This document shows, piece after piece, positions 47,240-54,892 of a stretch of DNA of 64,000 bases. Position numbers and translations under genes: made by a program. This DNA is from Subsaxibacter sp. CAU 1640 (GTDB lineage Bacteria; Bacteroidota; Bacteroidia; Flavobacteriales; Flavobacteriaceae): contig NZ_JALNMI010000005.1 of the NCBI RefSeq assembly GCF_023156585.1, positions 186,001 to 250,000 on the forward strand, written 5' to 3'. How positions within the stretch are numbered: the stretch's first letter is position 1; every line of letters begins with the position of its first letter. The notes beneath the pieces were generated by a model that did no database searches, was not told the origin of the DNA, and worked only from the letters and a program-made list of their open reading frames with translations.

Positions 47240-47614
47240 ATGAAGGACATTGATAAATCGGTACGCTTGGCCAACTATCTTGTAGATTTATTGGTGATTT
47301 TGATATGCTATATGGTATGGATGACCTTGTTTGATTTGTACCGAATGGAAGGTGTAGTCTTTTATGCCATTATGTTTGTATACTACTTGTTGTTTGAAGC
47401 CCTATCGGGGCAGACATTGGGAAAAAAGCTCACCAAAACCAAGGTCGTGTTGAGAGATGGCACCAAGCCAAGTTTCTTTCGAATTGTGATGAGGTCTATC
47501 TTACGAATCATTCCATTTGATGGTGTTTCCTATCTATTTGGTTATGAAATTGGGCTGCACGATTTGTTGTCTTCTACAAAGTTAAGTAAGGAAGAAAATA
47601 GTAGTACAATTTAA
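47240..47614 (+). CDS. Short RDD family membrane protein
   Basis: 124 residues from ATG 47240 (MKDIDKSVRLANYLVDLLVI); a TTG seven codons upstream is less likely. Typical RDD order: RLANYLVDLLVILICYMVW, ALSGQTLGKKLTKTKVVLRDG, SFFRIVMRSILRIIPFD. It resembles a single RDD domain without extension. It precedes the sdp locus by 254 bases on the same strand but is probably a separate transcript. Confidence 0.85.
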   Translation: MKDIDKSVRLANYLVDLLVILICYMVWMTLFDLYRMEGVVFYAIMFVYYLLFEALSGQTLGKKLTKTKVVLRDGTKPSFFRIVMRSILRIIPFDGVSYLFGYEIGLHDLLSSTKLSKEENSSTI

Positions 47615-47710
47615 AGTTTTTTACCAAAAACACCCCCGCATTTATCTTCTTTTATAATTTTTTAACTCATCAAGCTTTGGGTATATTTTGCATGAATATG
47701 GCTCAAATAC

Positions 47711-47787
47711 GGATTACCGTAAAAATCTTACTAAATAAATCTGAAATCAATCATAAAAAAAAATTATCAAATTGAGGATTACCGTAA
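47711..47787 (+). promoter_or_regulatory. Two identical 12-bp sites upstream of the sdp operon
   Basis: GGATTACCGTAA occurs at 47711-47722 and again at 47776-47787, 65 bases apart (about six helical turns). The core TTACCGTAA is a palindrome around one central base. The second copy ends 21 bases before the -7 box, i.e. where an activator would touch polymerase. Likely operators for an unidentified regulator; ACCGTWA resembles half-sites of LytTR-type regulators, but that is only a resemblance. Confidence 0.5.
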
Positions 47788-47808
47788 TGATATGTTTTTT
47801 TTTGAAGG

Positions 47809-47816
47809 TAACTTTG
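47809..47816 (+). promoter_or_regulatory. -7 box of the sdp operon promoter
   Basis: TAACTTTG at 47809-47816 matches TAnnTTTG, 52 bases before the sdpI ATG. There is no TTG in the -33 position; instead the second GGATTACCGTAA site lies there, which suggests activator-dependent transcription. Confidence 0.45.
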
Positions 47817-47868
47817 AGAATAATCGAAAATTAGCAAGTGTTTACTTTGCAATAATTAAGTTTTTTGA

Positions 47869-48219
47869 ATGGATTATATTATAAAAAACATCATAGCAAC
47901 GTTAATAATAATCATTTTGGCTATAATAGGTTTTTTATTTACACCAAAATCTAGAAGTTCTTTTGGTTATAAGAGTCCGAGATCCATGCAAAGTGATGAA
48001 ACATGGAATTACGCAAATAATCTGGCAAAAAGGCTTTTTATTGCTGTCGCTATTCTCTTTATAATTTTGGAGGTGGCCTTTTACAGCTTTTTGGAAAGTG
48101 ACCTTGCATCATATAAGTATTCTTTTTTGTCACTCACTATATTATCAATATTAATAATACCAATAGTAGAAATAATGTTACACCTTAAATTTTTTAAAAA
48201 TGAAAAACCTAAAAAGTAA
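47869..48219 (+). CDS. sdpI: SdpI family immunity protein
   Basis: A 116-residue membrane protein with three helices (about 7-24, 57-77, 86-106). Between helix 1 and 2 it has SSFGYKSPRSMQSDETWNYAN, the SdpI family signature that corresponds to the IGLRTPWTLKDETVW segment of B. subtilis SdpI. The Bacillus protein has six helices and binds the SDP toxin at the membrane; this one corresponds to its C-terminal half only, as in many short family members. Last codons overlap the start of the toxin gene by 20 bases. In Bacillus, sdpI sits in a separate sdpRI operon; here it leads the toxin operon, so immunity would be made first. Confidence 0.85.
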   Translation: MDYIIKNIIATLIIIILAIIGFLFTPKSRSSFGYKSPRSMQSDETWNYANNLAKRLFIAVAILFIILEVAFYSFLESDLASYKYSFLSLTILSILIIPIVEIMLHLKFFKNEKPKK

Positions 48220-49042
48220 AATTCGTTCAATTATTTTGGTATCAGCAGCCTTGGGATTGCTGATGGTATCTGCATGCTCTAAAGACGTGGCTTTTGTTCA
48301 GCCGGAAACTTCAAATTTTAAAACAGATTCAGAATTTGCCAATAGAGTTGGATCTTATTCTGACAAGCAAATTTTCGAAGGTCTATTTTTTGGTACAGGA
48401 GAAGTTGCAAGGCTAATACCTTCTATAGACCATGAATATGTAGATTATATTATGGCATTTTTGACTGAAGAAGAAATTCAAACTTTGGAAGAATTCAAAG
48501 AAAAAATATTTGCCAATTTGGTAAATAATAAGCCTGAAGAATTTGCCCGTTTTATTCAAGTCATGAAAAGCGGTGATAATGAACTTATTTCAGAGCAGAT
48601 CATTTCCTTCAGTAATGTATATTATGATGAATTGAAAGCCTCTGAAGATTATGGTGAATATTTTGTCAAAGCCGAAGAGAGATTAAGAATGATCAATAGA
48701 GAAGATGTTCTTGATGAAAATGGAGCTTTTGACGAAGATAAATTAGAAGAAATTTTGACTGCTGATGATGAGAATGATAGCGGAGTGATGACCAACGAGG
48801 AAGCTATCACTACTTTGGGTGCTGCTCCGGTAATTTGCCTAACATTGATTGTGTGGAATTATGGTGTGATTGTAAACGCTGCTGCTGCTGTAAATGTTGC
48901 TATTGGAGTAAATGTTGTTGTATTATGTTTCTTCGGAGTTGGAGATGATTGTTTCAGTAGAATCAGTTCTGATGCCGACAGAGATAGATTGTTGCAAAGA
49001 GAAATGTTAATTAATGAAATTAGTGTAAATCTTTATGAGTAA
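48200..49042 (+). CDS. sdpC: SdpC family antimicrobial toxin precursor
   Basis: A 280-residue precursor. The N-terminus is a lipoprotein-type signal ending VSAC (Cys26). IFEGLFFGTGEVARLI at 58-73 matches the FRGLLFGQGEVGKLI block of B. subtilis SdpC. A soluble acidic region (100-200) is followed by a 45-residue hydrophobic stretch, about 203-248, rich in Ala, Val, Ile and Asn, which corresponds to the mature SDP peptide, then a charged tail. Cysteines are at 213, 243 and 251; the Bacillus C-x5-C disulfide is not reproduced. Gene start overlaps sdpI and gene end overlaps sdpA. Assignment rests on motif recall plus the sdpI/A/B context. Confidence 0.82.
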   Translation: MKNLKSKIRSIILVSAALGLLMVSACSKDVAFVQPETSNFKTDSEFANRVGSYSDKQIFEGLFFGTGEVARLIPSIDHEYVDYIMAFLTEEEIQTLEEFKEKIFANLVNNKPEEFARFIQVMKSGDNELISEQIISFSNVYYDELKASEDYGEYFVKAEERLRMINREDVLDENGAFDEDKLEEILTADDENDSGVMTNEEAITTLGAAPVICLTLIVWNYGVIVNAAAAVNVAIGVNVVVLCFFGVGDDCFSRISSDADRDRLLQREMLINEISVNLYE

Positions 49043-49589
49043 TAGATACAAATTGCTTATAACCTTTATACTGACCACAGCATTGTGGTCAGTATTTTTT
49101 TATCTGGTTTTAATTTCTCATTTTCAATATTCTCCAGTTAGACTTTCTAAAGTTTATACAAAAGAGATTTTCAACTTATCTCCTCAAGGATGGAGTTTTT
49201 TCACAAAAAACCCTAGATATAGTAGGTTAGAACTTTATGCGATTGAACAGGATGAGCTTATAAAAGTTACACATCCTAATTTTTCGTCACCAAACTGGTT
49301 TGGTTTTCGAAGAAAGAATAGAGAGATTCTCAATGAAGCTTTTAATGCACTGGGGCCTGTCATATCAAAGGATTCTTTGTGGTTTACTACTAAAGAGGGT
49401 AATGTAAAGGCCCTTGAAAGCATTGACGGTTATTATAACCTGAATAATAAATTTAAAGAGCCGGTGCTTTGTGGTCAATTTCTGGTAGAAATGTATGAGC
49501 CTGTGCCTTGGGCTTGGAGTGCTAATCCTAGATATAAAAACAATAAAAAATATTTATTAATTCAAATGAATTGCAAGAACGATGATTAA
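49035..49589 (+). CDS. sdpA: SdpA family antimicrobial peptide system protein
   Basis: A 184-residue protein with an N-terminal membrane anchor (about 8-29) and a soluble domain. The family pattern is visible as YTKEIFNLSPQGWSFFTKNPR at 42-62, then NWFGFRRKNREILNE and the C-terminal CGQFLVEMYEPVPWAWSAN. In Bacillus, SdpA together with SdpB is needed to turn the SdpC fragment into active toxin. The gene overlaps sdpC by eight bases and sdpB by eight bases, so the set is translationally coupled. Confidence 0.82.
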   Translation: MSNRYKLLITFILTTALWSVFFYLVLISHFQYSPVRLSKVYTKEIFNLSPQGWSFFTKNPRYSRLELYAIEQDELIKVTHPNFSSPNWFGFRRKNREILNEAFNALGPVISKDSLWFTTKEGNVKALESIDGYYNLNNKFKEPVLCGQFLVEMYEPVPWAWSANPRYKNNKKYLLIQMNCKNDD

Positions 49590-50508
49590 TGATCTTATCA
49601 AATCACTTACAAAGTTTAGTGCCTATAATAGCCATACTAATGTTTACGGCTTTGCGCGTTCATTTTTTGCATTGAGTACTCTCCTTACGTTTTTGATCAA
49701 TCCTAACAATGTTCTCTTTCCCGAAACTGACGGTGCTACTTCTTATGATATGGTATATACTTCAATCTTTAAAGAGATTAATCTATTTATTATATTGGGC
49801 GAACACATGATTTTGGCAAAGCTCATTGCCATTGTGATACTTGTCCTTGTATTAATAGGTATTTATCCTAGGTATACTGTTATACTCCATTGGTGGGTAG
49901 CCTCAAGCTTTTTGTTGTTGAGTCCAGCAGTCGAGGGAGGTGACCAGTTAATAGCTATTATGACGTTGCTGTTTATACCTATTGGGCTTACCGATGGAAG
50001 AAAGTGGCATTGGTCTGTCTCTGATCAACAAATCAAAAATCCACATGTGAGGTTTGTAGTTAATTCATTTTATATTGTGGCACGTATTCAGATGTTCATC
50101 CTTTATTTGCAGGCCGCCATTGGCAAATTGGCGGTAGATGAATGGACCAACGGTACAGTACTTTACTATTGGTTTGAAGACAATATTTTTGGTCTTAATG
50201 AAAATTTTAAATCTGTGTTCTTGCCTCTTATGTCTAACTTTTATGTCGTGTCGCTGCTTACATATTCTGTTCTGCTATTGGAATTCGCATTAGCATTGGC
50301 ATTTGTGATGGATGAGAAAAAACGAAAGATATTCCTGTATCTTGGCGTATTTTTTCATTTCTGTATTTGGTTTGTACATGGATTGCCAACATTCTTTATT
50401 ACCATGACGGGAGCGCTGATTCTATACATTATTCCATTCTATAGACATATTGATACAGATAGATTAGCAAAACTGTTTACACGCAAGCCTAAAAAACAAT
50501 ACGTTTAA
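49582..50508 (+). CDS. sdpB: SdpB family HTTM-domain membrane protein
   Basis: A 308-residue polytopic protein of the HTTM (vitamin K-dependent carboxylase-like) group, about seven helices. GFARSFFALSTLLTFLIN at 23-40, HWWVASSFLLLSPAVEGGDQLI and IQMFILYLQAAIGKLAVDEWTNGTVLYYW are the family blocks; the Bacillus SdpB is of similar size. It is the integral-membrane member of the SDP maturation pair. Last gene of the operon; no hairpin terminator is evident in the 513 bases that follow. Confidence 0.85.
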   Translation: MINDLIKSLTKFSAYNSHTNVYGFARSFFALSTLLTFLINPNNVLFPETDGATSYDMVYTSIFKEINLFIILGEHMILAKLIAIVILVLVLIGIYPRYTVILHWWVASSFLLLSPAVEGGDQLIAIMTLLFIPIGLTDGRKWHWSVSDQQIKNPHVRFVVNSFYIVARIQMFILYLQAAIGKLAVDEWTNGTVLYYWFEDNIFGLNENFKSVFLPLMSNFYVVSLLTYSVLLLEFALALAFVMDEKKRKIFLYLGVFFHFCIWFVHGLPTFFITMTGALILYIIPFYRHIDTDRLAKLFTRKPKKQYV

Positions 50509-51021
50509 AGATTAGAAAAAAGGCAAGATGAAATGGATCCGGCGTTGGTATATTTAGGGTTCTAATTAATAATATTCATACTTCAACTTCCTTCGTGTTT
50601 TGTCAATAGTGTCTTTTTTAAAAATGAGAAAACTATCACCTTAAAACAAAGCTTATTTTGATATATTTTTAGTAACTACACCCTCACCTCGCGTTTTTCG
50701 CGATTTTTCAAACCCAATTTTTCATCACGTTATTGAATTTTAACACTTTTTAATTGGTTTACACAAGGCTTAAATGTTAAAATTTTATGTATTTCAACGA
50801 TTTTTCTTCATTTCAAACAATTGTGTTAAAAACGTAGATTTCTTAATCCTGACGTGGGTTATACGTCGATTATTTACAGCACTTTAACGATATAATTTTG
50901 ATATTATCGACATAATGCAAAAAATATCGATGTACAACGTAAGGTAATTCCATATATCTTTGGAAAAAATTGGAGACGAACAACCGATTTAAAAAATAAC
51001 AAAACCTAAATTTAATTACTT
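50509..51021. other. Non-coding stretch after the sdp operon
   Basis: Very AT-rich with no credible gene. A TATCTTTG box at 50955-50962 is a good -7 element for the following gene, 59 bases before its ATG. Several TATCGA/ATCGA words occur at 50875-50935. Nothing else is seen. Confidence 0.6.
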
Positions 51022-51930
51022 ATGAAATCTAAAACCAAAACTCCAAATCAACAAACTGAAGTGAATGGTGAGTTTACAGAACTTGCTAAAAAAATTGAAA
51101 ACACTAATGCCCTTGCCCAAGAGGTAATGGAAGAGAAACAGGCCGACCAGCCTAAAGAAGAAACCACCAGCACCGAAGCTTCAGAGCAAAAGCCAAAGGG
51201 TGTTATTAAGAAAGCAACTAAAAAGATACGTGCGTTTTATGAAACGGGTTTTGTGCCCACCATCGCAGCCATGCGTACCTTCATCGCAACGGCTACACAT
51301 TTCACACCAGCTTTTGAACCAGTGTACGAACCCATTACAATACCCGAACTCACCACGGCTTCAGATCAGGCACAAGTGCTCTTCGATGCCGTAAAGGAAA
51401 AAGAGCAAGCAGAAAATGCAGCTGTAGGTACAAGAAGAATGAATTTTAAGCTGGCGCAAAAAATTGCCACCAGGTTTTTGAGCCAGTTGGCAGCCTGTGG
51501 TGCACCGGTAGATATTATTGAAAACGCAAACCACTGGCGCGATGAGCTTCGTGGCAAGCGTCGTGGCAAAAAGGTCGAAGGCAAAAAACACATCAGTAAT
51601 GCGCATACCTCTTATCCTAATCAGGCACAGAGTTTCGAGAATTTGCTCATGGTAGGTCTATCTTTTGAAGGCTATGGCTCCAATACACCCGAACTGATGC
51701 CTGCAGAATTAAAGATATTTAGCAATACGCTTTACAGCAATAATCAAGACGTGAGAGACACAGAAGCGGCAAGCAAAGCAGCCCGTACGGCGCGCAACCA
51801 TTTCTTTAACGACGCTGGCGGATTCTGCGATAGAGGCGAACTAGCCAAAAAAACAGTAAAAGCCATGTTCGGTGCCACAAGCCCAGAGTACCGTTCCGTA
51901 AGCCACCTGGTCTTCAGAAAATTGAAATAA
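51022..51930 (+). CDS. Unknown 302-residue protein with a low-complexity N-terminus
   Basis: No family recognised. Residues 1-60 are a charged, T/E/Q-rich disordered segment; 60-100 is basic (KKATKKIRAFYETGFVPTI); the rest is a globular helical domain containing NFKLAQKIATRFLSQLAACG, the basic patch RDELRGKRRGKKVEGKKHI and LAKKTVKAMFGATSPEYRSV. The basic patches could bind nucleic acid, but that is a guess. Base composition is richer in G and C than in the flanking spacers. It has its own promoter-like box and a strong terminator, so it forms a single-gene unit between the sdp operon and the repeat-rich region. Confidence 0.7.
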   Translation: MKSKTKTPNQQTEVNGEFTELAKKIENTNALAQEVMEEKQADQPKEETTSTEASEQKPKGVIKKATKKIRAFYETGFVPTIAAMRTFIATATHFTPAFEPVYEPITIPELTTASDQAQVLFDAVKEKEQAENAAVGTRRMNFKLAQKIATRFLSQLAACGAPVDIIENANHWRDELRGKRRGKKVEGKKHISNAHTSYPNQAQSFENLLMVGLSFEGYGSNTPELMPAELKIFSNTLYSNNQDVRDTEAASKAARTARNHFFNDAGGFCDRGELAKKTVKAMFGATSPEYRSVSHLVFRKLK

Positions 51931-51948
51931 TCGCTCTCCTTATTAAAT

Positions 51949-51984
51949 AAAAAAAATCCCTGCTTTTTGCGGGGATTTTTTTTA
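51949..51984 (+). terminator. Terminator after the 302-residue gene
   Basis: AAAAAATCCCTGC (51951-51963) pairs with GCGGGGATTTTT (51969-51980), five-T loop, T tail. Confidence 0.88.
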
Positions 51985-52170
51985 TCCCCACGAAAGTGGA
52001 GATCTTTTTTTGTCATTGCGAGGTTACTCGAAAAGAAAGCACTGCTTTCTTGAGGGTATGTAGCGAAGCTGGCGACGAAGACAAACCTTTAGATTCAGCG
52101 TAGCTAATCTCTTTATCATTGCGAGAAGCTATAACGATGCGATCTGTCGTGCTAAACTGTCTTCCCAAGC
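51985..52170. repeat. Cluster of REP-like palindromic sequences
   Basis: TCCCCACGAAAGTGGAGA at about 51985-52002 is a small hairpin. TCATTGCGAGG at 52013-52023 and TCATTGCGAGAAG at 52116-52128 are direct copies, each followed by CGAAGC/CGATGC-GATCT words, with GAAAGCACTGCTTTC as a hairpin at 52035-52049. TCATTGCGAG elements are widespread repeated extragenic sequences. They occupy the gap of 416 bases before the next gene; the remainder holds no gene. Confidence 0.65.
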
Positions 52171-52309
52171 ATTATCGAGAAAAAATATAGATGTTGTTTC
52201 GAAGATGGCTTATGCTGCAAGCCGAGGGGTAAGATATCAATAAACAACCATAAAAAGTATAGATATTCCGCAAATGAGAGGTAAAAAACACTATTTTAGT
52301 TCAGATATA

Positions 52310-52322
52310 ACAAGTTAGCAAT
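52310..52322 (+). other. Possible cassette boundary (GTTAGCAA)
   Basis: ACAAGTTAGCAAT at 52310-52322, 25 bases before the start of the next gene. Its GTTAGCAA is the exact reverse complement of TTGCTAAC at 54031-54038, just beyond that gene's stop, so the gene is bracketed by an inverted pair. Confidence 0.35.
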
Positions 52323-52346
52323 TATTAAGATATTATTACCAGGACA

Positions 52347-54026
52347 ATGCGAACTACATTACTTATTTTTTTTACGTTTATCTTGTACATTGATGTCATC
52401 GATGCTCAAACCTTTGAATGGGCTAGAGGTTTTGGAGCAAGTGAAAATGATACGAGCCATTCAATTGCCGTAGACGCTTCCGGAAATATTTACACAATTG
52501 GTACTTTTGAAGAAACCGTAGACTTTGATAGTAGTGAAATGGTTTTCAATCTCACTTCCGTAGGAGAAAGTGACATTTATATTCAAAAAATGGATCCATC
52601 AGGAAATTTTCTTTGGGCAAAATCTTATGGCTCGTCGTTAAATGATATTGGTACCTCGGTTACTGTTGATGGTTCAGGAAATGTTTATGCCACGGGATAT
52701 TTTCGCAATACGGTAAATTTTAATCCTTCTGGCGAAAATGGGAATTTCACCTCTGCTGGTAGCAACGATATTTTTATACTTAAATTGGACACTTTAGGTA
52801 ATTTCATATGGGCCAAATCCTTTGGTGATGCAACGTATGATGTTGGTTTGTCAATCGCATTAGATCAGTTAGAGAATATATACATTGCTGGTAGTTTCTC
52901 TGGAACTGTTAATTTTAATTCAGGTGGAGCTGATGGTATATTAGTCGCTGGAGAACAACCTGCATTTGTACTAAAGTTAAATACTTTGGGGAATTTTCTT
53001 TGGGCTAAATCCTTTGGTGGGAGAATTTGGGATATGGATATTGACATTATGGGAAATGTATATACTATTGGGAGTTTCCAAGATACTGCGGATTTTGATC
53101 CAGGGGAGGATAGTTTTTTATTGACTACACCCACCTATATGCCTGATGTTTTTATTCATAAAATGGATTCGTTTGGTAACTTTCTTTGGGCTAAATCATT
53201 TGGAGGCAACGATGAAGATTCGGGACGTGCAATAGCAGTTGATGAATTTGGAAATATATATACCACTGGCTATTTCCGTTATGCAGTAGACTTTGATCCT
53301 GGAGATGGAATCAGTGTATTGTCGGCTTCAGGCTATCCAGATATATTTGTTCAAAAACTCGACACTTCAGGATCGTTCTTATGGGCAAAATCATTTGGCG
53401 GTACATTAGGTATCGACTGGGGTACTGCGATAACCACTGATATTGGTGGAGATTTTTATCTTGCAGGAACTTTCAGTGGTACAGTAAATTTTATCCCAGA
53501 GTCAGAAAACGGCACTCTAACTTCGCAAGGTGCTAGTGATATATTTATACAGAAAATGGATGCCTTGGGTAATGGGATCTGGGTAAATTCTGTTGGAGGT
53601 TCTTTGGAAGATTCTCCAGCAAGGATTATTGCTGATTCAAACGGTAATATTTATTGCACAGGGAGCTTTAGTACAATAGTTGATTTTGACTTTGGTTCTG
53701 AAATGAGTGTGCTAACTTCTTCGGGCTATAGGGATGCTTTCATTCTAAAATTGAATTCAAATCCATTAGGAATTGATCAATTCAATTGGGATTCAAACAT
53801 TATAGCCTATCCTAATCCGACATATAGTGAACTAAAAATAAAATCTGAAAAAGTTTTACAGCGAGCTCAATTGATCCTGTCTAATATTCAAGGGCAACAA
53901 TTATTTTGTCAAACATTTGATGTGCTTACAGAGGCTATTATTAAAATGCCTGATGAAGCAGGAATTTATTTTTTATCGGTAGAAGCACAAGAGAATAAAC
54001 GTACAATTAAAATTGTAAGAAAATAA
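52347..54026 (+). CDS. T9SS type A secreted beta-propeller (SBBP-like) protein
   Basis: A 559-residue secreted protein: signal peptide (residues 1-20, VIDAQ), seven repeats of about 70-75 residues and a type A sorting domain. Each repeat has the pattern FLWAKSFGG...D.G..IAVD..GNIYTTGYF..TVDFDPG...LTS.G..DIFIQKLD, as in SBBP beta-propeller proteins. The C-terminal domain (IIAYPNPTYSELKIKSEKVL ... AGIYFLSVEAQENKRTIKIVRK) directs T9SS export and cleavage. It belongs to the type A class, unlike the four type B proteins at 18-31 kb. It is bracketed by the inverted GTTAGCAA/TTGCTAAC sites. Confidence 0.9.
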   Translation: MRTTLLIFFTFILYIDVIDAQTFEWARGFGASENDTSHSIAVDASGNIYTIGTFEETVDFDSSEMVFNLTSVGESDIYIQKMDPSGNFLWAKSYGSSLNDIGTSVTVDGSGNVYATGYFRNTVNFNPSGENGNFTSAGSNDIFILKLDTLGNFIWAKSFGDATYDVGLSIALDQLENIYIAGSFSGTVNFNSGGADGILVAGEQPAFVLKLNTLGNFLWAKSFGGRIWDMDIDIMGNVYTIGSFQDTADFDPGEDSFLLTTPTYMPDVFIHKMDSFGNFLWAKSFGGNDEDSGRAIAVDEFGNIYTTGYFRYAVDFDPGDGISVLSASGYPDIFVQKLDTSGSFLWAKSFGGTLGIDWGTAITTDIGGDFYLAGTFSGTVNFIPESENGTLTSQGASDIFIQKMDALGNGIWVNSVGGSLEDSPARIIADSNGNIYCTGSFSTIVDFDFGSEMSVLTSSGYRDAFILKLNSNPLGIDQFNWDSNIIAYPNPTYSELKIKSEKVLQRAQLILSNIQGQQLFCQTFDVLTEAIIKMPDEAGIYFLSVEAQENKRTIKIVRK

Positions 54027-54030
54027 CATT

Positions 54031-54168
54031 TGCTAACACCGTATATAAGCTAGGACTTGATTAATCCTCATTTAAAAAATCTTTAGGATTTTTTGAAGCT
54101 AGTTTTTTATCATAGAAGGTCTGTGTCGATACACGCCACAGCTCATATAAACAAACGTTATAAGCAAT
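54031..54168. other. attC-like spacer between the propeller gene and the first HNH gene
   Basis: Starts TTGCTAACACCGTATATAA (54031-54049) and ends ACGTTATAAGCAAT (54155-54168), which are imperfect inverted arms (TTGCTtATAACGT against TTGCT-AACACCGT). Inside, CTAGGA...AATCCT and AGGATT...AGCTAG form an inner imperfect hairpin (54050-54103). Overall a long, imperfect stem-loop of about 138 bases starting five bases after one stop codon and ending four bases before the next ATG, the layout of an integron attC site. No integrase is in the window. Confidence 0.4.
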
Positions 54169-54171
54169 ACT

Positions 54172-54888
54172 ATGAAAACAGGCAATAGAGACAACTTTAG
54201 TTCAAATATTATATCAATATTGAAGCAAAGAGCAGCATTTATTTGTTCAAATCCAGATTGTAAATGTTTGACTATTGCACCTTCTAAAACTGACCCGGAA
54301 AAAGTTGAGTTCAATGGGGTTGCATCTCATATTTGCTCTGCTGCACCTGGTGGACCAAGATATAATAGCGAAATGACTCCTGAAGAAAGAAGTGGAATAA
54401 AAAACGGAATTTTTCTATGTTCCAATTGTTCTGTTTTAATTGATAAAAACAATGGTATTGATTACTCTGAAAGTACATTAATTAATTGGAAATTAAATCA
54501 CGAAAATTGGGTGGCTTCAAACCTCAATAAAAAACTTTTAGATAATAAGTCAACAACAATTAACGTTGTTTCTCATAATCAAATTGGAGGAATTACAGCT
54601 GGGGTTGTAAATGTTGGTGAACCTCAAAGAAAATTAACACCTCGACTTAAGGCTGAAACAGACAAAATGTTTCCAGACAATAATGAAAATATTTCAGTTT
54701 CTTATGTATCAGGTAACACAGAAGCCCTTAATTTTGCGACTGAAATTAAAGATTATTTGATATCTAAAGGATTTACTATAAAGGGATTGGGCTCCTTTCA
54801 AAGGTCTCCAGAAGTTTTTGGATTAGCGATCGAAAATTCTAGACACGAAAATGGTCGTTGTATTTTAGTAGGCTATCCTAAAAAATGA
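54172..54888 (+). CDS. HNH-nuclease-like protein with C-terminal conserved domain
   Basis: A 238-residue protein. The N-terminal half is an HNH/zinc-finger nuclease type domain: LKQRAAFICSNPDCKCLTIAP (CxxxxC), VASHICSAAPGGPRY with the catalytic-type His, MTPEERSGIKNGIFLCSNCSVLIDK with the second cysteine pair. This SHI.A.SPGGPRY...LC..C...ID pattern is shared with HNH parts of anti-phage effector proteins. A short TINVVSHNQIGGITAGVVNV linker leads to a C-terminal unit (SYVSGNTEALNFATEIKDYL ... KGLGSF ... SPEVFGLAIE ... ILVGYPKK) that I have no name for. Sampled lines are about 28% GC, lower than the surroundings. A defence or DNA-targeting role is inference. Confidence 0.65.
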   Translation: MKTGNRDNFSSNIISILKQRAAFICSNPDCKCLTIAPSKTDPEKVEFNGVASHICSAAPGGPRYNSEMTPEERSGIKNGIFLCSNCSVLIDKNNGIDYSESTLINWKLNHENWVASNLNKKLLDNKSTTINVVSHNQIGGITAGVVNVGEPQRKLTPRLKAETDKMFPDNNENISVSYVSGNTEALNFATEIKDYLISKGFTIKGLGSFQRSPEVFGLAIENSRHENGRCILVGYPKK

Positions 54889-54892
54889 AAAT

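Noticed and set aside
50528-50557. Nine-codon open frame MKWIRRWYI directly after sdpB, possible small peptide
   Set aside because: Too short to support; no conservation evidence and no promoter, though an AAAAGGCAAG ribosome-like site precedes it.
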